NCBI GenBank assembly: GCA_913062655.1
Contig: CAJXXO010000053.1
Location: forward strand, 1 to 12,034
Length of the DNA: 12,034 bases
Direction of reading: 5' to 3'
Source of the DNA: an uncultured Bacteroidota bacterium
Lineage (GTDB): Bacteria > Bacteroidota > Bacteroidia > Chitinophagales > S012-47
A model generated the notes under the pieces. It made no database searches, was not told the DNA's origin, and worked only from the letters and a program-made list of their open reading frames with translations. Positions 8,586 through 12,034 of the stretch are shown one piece after another; within the stretch, counting starts at the first letter, position 1; every line of letters begins with the position of its first letter. The translations under genes were made by a program, and so were the position numbers.

Positions 8586-8613
8586 TAAAAGTAGGCGAAG
8601 TGACTGCCGGCAA
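8586..8613 (-). promoter_or_regulatory. Possible promoter of the SprB-repeat/SprF-OmpA operon
   Basis: On the minus strand TTG (8613-8611), a 17-base spacer and TACTTTTA (8593-8586) resemble the Bacteroidota -33/-7 pair (TTTG and TAnnTTTG, last base mismatched). It lies 22 bases upstream of ATG 8563 and inside the longer alternative reading frame, which supports the shorter start. The match is imperfect. Confidence 0.3.
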
Positions 8614-8664
8614 GTAGGTAGGCTATCAACAGTGTGAGCCGCTGTTGTTCAGCATTCTATGCGT

Positions 8665-9102
8665 TTAGAAGTCGTCCCAGTCTTCCGGATATTCCCGGCA
8701 ATAGCAAAAGTCATTCCCATAGGGACACTGATCAGTTTCCATGGCACAGAAATCTATATACTGCTTCTTGTGCCCTTGCAAGGATATTGTGCGCCCCCAG
8801 AATGCTACCATCAGTGTATACTGCCGGTCTAGTGGGAACGCTTGCGGAAAATGTACGTGGATGCGTAGGAGCTGCAAAACCTGTTTCATCTCCTTCACAA
8901 CGGCTTGTAACTGCATGGAGTCGAGCTTATGGGCAGGCGGAAAAGCACTGGTGGGAATGCTGGTGAGTTGGGAGATAGTACCTTCTGTGGCTACCGCTTC
9001 GCGCAGCGGTAGAGAATAGTTGAAACTATCAATGACACTGGCATAGGCTTCTTGTTGCCCATGTTGTAGGTCATTGATCAAATAGGAAATATACTTTTTC
9101 AT
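8665..9102 (-). CDS. Uncharacterised 145-aa protein with Cys-rich C-terminus
   Basis: 145 residues from ATG (MKKYISYLINDLQ...). I cannot name the family. There is no signal peptide and no membrane segment, so it is probably cytoplasmic. The N-terminal ~25 residues and residues ~62-82 (SMQLQAVVKEMKQVLQLLR) look helical; residues ~83-112 (PLDRQYTLMVAFWGRTISL) look like beta strands. The C-terminal tail has four cysteines at 119, 126, 133 and 135 (FC, QCPYG, FCYC), spacing C-x6-C-x6-C-x-C, followed by an acidic end (EYPEDWDDF). The clustering suggests a small metal site, but that is inference. It sits alone between the membrane-protein gene (244 bp away) and the SprB-repeat operon (101 bp away), in the same orientation. 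Codon use and composition are like its neighbours, and the start has no competing ATG nearby. Confidence 0.78.
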   Translation of the reverse strand: MKKYISYLINDLQHGQQEAYASVIDSFNYSLPLREAVATEGTISQLTSIPTSAFPPAHKLDSMQLQAVVKEMKQVLQLLRIHVHFPQAFPLDRQYTLMVAFWGRTISLQGHKKQYIDFCAMETDQCPYGNDFCYCREYPEDWDDF

Positions 9103-9346
9103 TAGCAGGTGCTATTAATCAAGAAGTCACCTGTTGCGTTGTAGCTGCTATTTTATAAAAATATTTCGAATTAAAGGATAAAAGCACATGTTTTTATTGG
9201 GTTACTTTCCTTATAAGGTTGTTAGCAGTCGATTTGGAAGGCAAACTTGCTCTAAAATCATTTAGAGTCATGTATTTACCATGGGAGAGAGGGGGCAAGA
9301 AAAGCGTTTCTAAGATGTTTTGGTCCTGGCTATCAATTACAGTAGG
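9103..9346. other. Intergenic stretch, no convincing gene
   Basis: AT-richer than its surroundings, especially 9150-9215. It holds a perfect 7-bp inverted repeat CTCTAAA/TTTAGAG at 9250-9267 (4-base loop, no T run after it on either strand) and the palindrome CCTTATAAGG at 9209-9218. A plus-strand frame starting with TTG at 9219 runs antisense into the membrane-protein gene and is not credible. The promoter of the 145-residue gene should lie here; TATTTTTA (9163-9156, minus) is only a weak -7 match. Confidence 0.5.
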
Positions 9347-9661
9347 TCAGGGTCTAAATCGATCGCCTAGAGGCTCCAACGACCAAAGCCAGGCGTGGCC
9401 TAAAGCGAATAGCCATAGTGCGCTTGGCGCTTGCTCAATGAGTAGGACCAGCCCAGAAGCAGTAGTCACAAAGATACCTATGCTCCTAATGGGGACAGAA
9501 AGGGGCCACTTCAGATTGCCACGCCACCAAAGGTAGGTGCCCCACATAATCCATACGACAAAGTTGATGCTGGCCACCATATTCCAAATCGGCCAACGTA
9601 AAAGGAAAAAAGCGACTGCGAGAAGGAAGAGATTGAGTAACCAGATGTGCGCGAGACGCAT
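9347..9661 (-). CDS. Small Trp-rich four-helix membrane protein after metK
   Basis: 104 residues, family not recognised. Hydrophobic segments at about 6-21, 28-46, 58-76 and 80-95 predict four membrane helices with short loops. There are 11 tryptophans, mostly near helix ends, and the basic stretch RGNLKWPLSVPIR lies between helices 2 and 3. There is no signal peptide separate from helix 1 and no catalytic motif. The ATG follows the metK stop codon after two bases, so the gene is very probably cotranscribed and translationally coupled to metK. A functional link to S-adenosylmethionine is not implied by the sequence. The four clean hydrophobic segments argue for a real gene rather than a chance frame; the antisense plus-strand frame over the same bases has no protein-like features. 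Confidence 0.72.
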   Translation of the reverse strand: MRLAHIWLLNLFLLAVAFFLLRWPIWNMVASINFVVWIMWGTYLWWRGNLKWPLSVPIRSIGIFVTTASGLVLLIEQAPSALWLFALGHAWLWSLEPLGDRFRP

Positions 9662-9663
9662 GG

Positions 9664-10920
9664 TTATAACCCAAAAGTAGACTTGATGTCATCCACCCGA
9701 TTCAGTTGTTCCCAGGTAAATAGGTCAACTGACACTTCCTTTTTATCCCCTGCATTATTCATGAAAGTGCGCTTCACCCCTGATTGATACTGCCTGCCCA
9801 TGTGGCCGTATGCGGCTGTTTTACTATAAATGGGATTTCGCAGTTGTAGCTCACGCTCAATAATGCCAGGACGCAGGTCAAATAATGTTTCGATCTTTTC
9901 TGCAATGGCTGCATCGCTCATATTGACCTTGGCCGTGCCATAAGTGTCGACAAACACTCCCATAGGTTTGGCCACACCAATGGCATAAGATACTTGTACC
10001 AGCATTTGATCGGCTACACCTGCTGCCACCATGTTTTTAGCAATATGACGAGTGGCATAAGCAGCCGAGCGGTCTACCTTACTGGGGTCTTTACCAGAAA
10101 ATGCACCTCCACCATGTGCGCCTTTACCGCCATAGGTGTCTACAATGATCTTTCGGCCGGTTAGCCCTGCATCACCGTGGGGCCCACCAATCACAAACTT
10201 ACCGGTCGGGTTGATGTGATACTCGATATTGTTGTCAAATAAATGCTGCAGTTCAGGACGAAGCCGTGCCTTAACGCGTGGTATCAGTATGCTCTTGATG
10301 TCAGCCTCAATCTGCTGTTGCATCGCTTTTTCTTCGTCAAAATTGTCGTGCTGTGTAGAGACCACGATGGTTTTGATCTTTTGCGGAGTATGGTCGTCAC
10401 TGTACTCAATAGTTACCTGCGACTTAGCATCCGGTCTCAGGTAAGGGATGGCGTCACTTTCCCTACGCAGAGCGGCCAATTCCTCTAAAATTTTATGGCT
10501 CAAAGCCAAGGCCAGCGGCATATAGTTTTCCGTCTCATTGGTGGCATAGCCAAACATCATGCCTTGATCACCGGCTCCTTGTTCTTCCGCACTGCCTCGT
10601 TCTACCCCTTGGTTGATGTCAGCCGATTGATCATGCAGCGCTGATAGGATACCACAACTGTCGGCATCAAACATGTACTCGCTTTTGGTATACCCTATTC
10701 TGCGGATAACATCACGCGCGACTTTCTGCACATCAATGTTGGCCTTCGATTTGATCTCACCAGCCAGGATCACTTGTCCGGTAGTTACCAATGTCTCACA
10801 AGCTACTTTTGAATTTGGATCAAATGCCAGATAGTGATCAATGATGGCATCAGATATTTGATCTGCAATTTTATCGGGATGCCCTTCAGAAACAGACTCA
10901 GACGTAAACAGGTATGGCAT
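9664..10920 (-). CDS. metK: S-adenosylmethionine synthetase
   Basis: 418 residues, full length for the Bacteroidota form (E. coli has 384). The cytoplasmic enzyme joins ATP and L-methionine to give S-adenosylmethionine, phosphate and diphosphate, feeding methylation and polyamine synthesis. All signature elements are present: TSESVSEGHPDKIADQISDA with GHPDK at 13-17; the family signature GAGDQGMMFGYAT at 115-127; GKFVIGGPHGDAGLTGRKII at 240-259; and the phosphate-binding loop GGGAFSGKDPSKVDRSAAY at 270-288. Compared with the E. coli enzyme it carries extra residues in the middle (around 150-235) and an extended tail ending in DDIKSTFGL. The ATG at 10920 precedes MPYLFTSESV, the expected N-terminus. 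It has its own promoter box, 76 bp after the E1 gene, and is followed after two bases by a small membrane-protein gene. I see no SAM riboswitch in the short leader. Confidence 0.98.
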   Translation of the reverse strand: MPYLFTSESVSEGHPDKIADQISDAIIDHYLAFDPNSKVACETLVTTGQVILAGEIKSKANIDVQKVARDVIRRIGYTKSEYMFDADSCGILSALHDQSADINQGVERGSAEEQGAGDQGMMFGYATNETENYMPLALALSHKILEELAALRRESDAIPYLRPDAKSQVTIEYSDDHTPQKIKTIVVSTQHDNFDEEKAMQQQIEADIKSILIPRVKARLRPELQHLFDNNIEYHINPTGKFVIGGPHGDAGLTGRKIIVDTYGGKGAHGGGAFSGKDPSKVDRSAAYATRHIAKNMVAAGVADQMLVQVSYAIGVAKPMGVFVDTYGTAKVNMSDAAIAEKIETLFDLRPGIIERELQLRNPIYSKTAAYGHMGRQYQSGVKRTFMNNAGDKKEVSVDLFTWEQLNRVDDIKSTFGL

Positions 10921-10958
10921 GTATTATGAATTTAGACAGGGGTAACAAAAAAGCCGTA

Positions 10959-10966
10959 CAAAGGTA
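10959..10966 (-). promoter_or_regulatory. Candidate -7 promoter box (TACCTTTG) of metK
   Basis: The minus strand reads TTACCTTTGTA, matching TAnnTTTG exactly and identical over 11 bases to the box upstream of the giant surface gene. It would give a leader of roughly 30-35 bases to the metK ATG at 10920. No clear -33 TTTG is seen. The box overlaps one of two GTTACC direct repeats spaced 22 bp apart. Confidence 0.55.
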
Positions 10967-10996
10967 ACATTTCGACTGTTTTTGCCTGGCTATCGA

Positions 10997-12034
10997 TTAA
11001 TAGGCCAATAGCTTTTCAATCGCAGAGCTTACCTTTTTTGCGTTGGGGAGCAGTACCGCTTCGATCCCCTTATTTAATGGTATGGCCGGTACATCTACAG
11101 CCCCTATAACCTTCACCGGGGCATCAAGGTCTTCAAAGCAGTGCTCTGCAATACGACCACTAATAGTTTGTGCAAAAGAACTACCTAGTGCCTCTTCCGT
11201 CAAAATGATGGCTTTATTGTGCTTACGGACTGCTGCGTAAATGGCTTCTTCATCTAACGGGGTAAGCGTGCGCAGGTCAAGTATTTCCACCTGACCGGCA
11301 AAGTCACGGGCTGCATTCAACGCCCAATGTACCCCCATGCCGTAGGTGATAACCACCAACGAATCGCCTTCTTCAACTTTATCCGGGTCGGCTTCCAGGA
11401 ATGTTCGGGCTTTACCCAATGGTATTATGTAGTCCTCAGCCGGATCAACGGTTTTGGCCGCTTCTGTACCGGGTACTTTAGACCAATACAAGCCCTTGTG
11501 CTCAAATACCACAACCGGGTTTGGATCATAATAAGCGCCCTTGAGCAACCCTTTTAAATCGGCCGCATTGGAAGGGTATACTACTTTGATGCCTTTCACA
11601 GAAGTGATGGTTGACTCGTGGCAACCACTGTGGTAAGGACCTCCACCGCCATACGCACCGATCGGCACCCGTATGACGGCACTTACCGGGAATTTGCCTT
11701 GTGAAAGAAAACACGACTTGGACAGCTCAGTGACCAATTGATTGAGCCCTGGAAATAGGTAGTCGGCAAACTGAATCTCTACGATTGGTTTCAGGCCAAC
11801 GGCAGACATGCCAGCTGTAGAACCGATAATATAGGCTTCTTGAATGGCGGTGTTGAAGATGCGACTATCGCCATATTTACCGGCAAGTGTAGCTGCTTCG
11901 CGGAACACACCACCCAGCCGTCCGCCTACATCTTGCCCATAGAATAAGGCTTCCGGATGCTGTTTTAGTATTTCATCCATAGCGTGTAGGGCGGCATCTA
12001 CCATCACCACTTTGTCTTTTACGCCCTCCGGTTG
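10997..12034 (-). CDS. 2-oxo acid dehydrogenase E1, beta region (N-terminal part outside window)
   Basis: 345 codons are visible, open to the window edge; a GTG at 12010 exists, but eight more in-frame codons (QPEGVKDK) lie upstream and no start is seen. The sequence is a complete E1-beta (transketolase-like) unit: VDAALHAMDEIL, the YGQDVGG and GGVF motifs, FNTAIQEAYIIGSTAGMS with the conserved Glu that activates thiamine diphosphate (visible residue 66), VEIQFADYLFP, RVPIGAYGGGGPYHS, VVYPSNAADLKGLLKGA, FEHKGLYWS, LVVITYGMGVHWAL, EILDLRTLTPLDE, ILTEEALGSSF, and DVPAIPLNKGIEA at the end. This family makes up the pyruvate, branched-chain 2-oxo acid or acetoin dehydrogenase complexes; the substrate cannot be told here. 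In Bacteroidota the alpha and beta parts are often one fused polypeptide of about 650-800 residues. The open upstream frame fits that, but the alpha half is not visible. Confidence 0.93.
   Translation of the reverse strand, partial: QPEGVKDKVVMVDAALHAMDEILKQHPEALFYGQDVGGRLGGVFREAATLAGKYGDSRIFNTAIQEAYIIGSTAGMSAVGLKPIVEIQFADYLFPGLNQLVTELSKSCFLSQGKFPVSAVIRVPIGAYGGGGPYHSGCHESTITSVKGIKVVYPSNAADLKGLLKGAYYDPNPVVVFEHKGLYWSKVPGTEAAKTVDPAEDYIIPLGKARTFLEADPDKVEEGDSLVVITYGMGVHWALNAARDFAGQVEILDLRTLTPLDEEAIYAAVRKHNKAIILTEEALGSSFAQTISGRIAEHCFEDLDAPVKVIGAVDVPAIPLNKGIEAVLLPNAKKVSSAIEKLLAY

Noticed and set aside
8627..8647. CAACAG/CTGTTG inverted repeat after the 145-residue gene
   Set aside because: A 6-bp stem with a 9-base loop and no T run on either strand; too weak to call a terminator.
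9219..9536. Plus-strand 105-codon frame starting at TTG
   Set aside because: It overlaps the membrane-protein gene on the other strand, begins with a rare start, and its product has no hydrophobic or domain pattern.
10921..10996. SAM riboswitch upstream of metK
   Set aside because: The leader after the promoter box is only about 30-35 bases and has no pairing that would make an aptamer.
9322..10999. Similar 15-base element (TAATTGATAGCCAGG and TAATCGATAGCCAGG) shortly after the stop codons of the membrane-protein and E1 genes
   Set aside because: One mismatch in 15 bases between two sites in 12 kb is expected by chance a few times; no hairpin or further copy was seen.

Overview
The window looks like a piece of a Bacteroidota chromosome, probably from the Saprospiria/Cytophagia/Chitinophagia side of the phylum, though the exact lineage is inference. 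The grounds are: three proteins that belong to the type IX secretion (T9SS) and gliding-motility world (a type A sorting domain, a type B/CHU_C sorting domain with SprB repeats, and a PorP/SprF barrel fused to OmpA); TACCTTTG boxes matching the Bacteroidota -7 promoter consensus TAnnTTTG; an E1-beta dehydrogenase that reads in open from outside the window, as in the fused alpha/beta E1 enzymes of this phylum; and start codons without clear Shine-Dalgarno sequences.

Left third (1-4106, minus strand): the first 1368 codons of a very large secreted surface protein whose C-terminus lies beyond base 1. It has a signal peptide, a roughly 375-residue N-terminal domain typical of large Bacteroidota surface proteins, several Ig/PKD-like domains, and then at least nine copies of a ~76-residue module, each with four cysteines. 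A 403-residue secreted protein with a type A T9SS tail (4230-5441, plus strand) is divergent from it across a 123-bp gap.

Middle (5499-8563, minus strand): a two-gene operon. A type B T9SS substrate (signal peptide, Fn3-like domain, four SprB repeats, CHU_C domain) overlaps by one base the gene for a PorP/SprF-type barrel carrying thrombospondin type 3 repeats and an OmpA peptidoglycan-binding domain. By analogy with SprB/SprF, the second protein would hold or deliver the first at the cell surface and tie it to the wall. A strong intrinsic terminator at 5446-5468 closes this operon, converging with the 403-residue gene.

Right third (8665-12034, minus strand): housekeeping genes plus small unknowns. 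Reading leftwards from the edge: the E1-beta region of a 2-oxo acid dehydrogenase (partial), metK (S-adenosylmethionine synthetase) with its own promoter box, a Trp-rich four-helix membrane protein two bases after metK, a 244-bp gap without a convincing gene, and a 145-residue soluble protein with a cysteine-rich tail.

I see no tRNA, rRNA, CRISPR array, transposase, integrase or phage gene. There is no clear sign of a wholly new system; the most informative parts are the adhesin/anchor operon and the four-cysteine repeat array.
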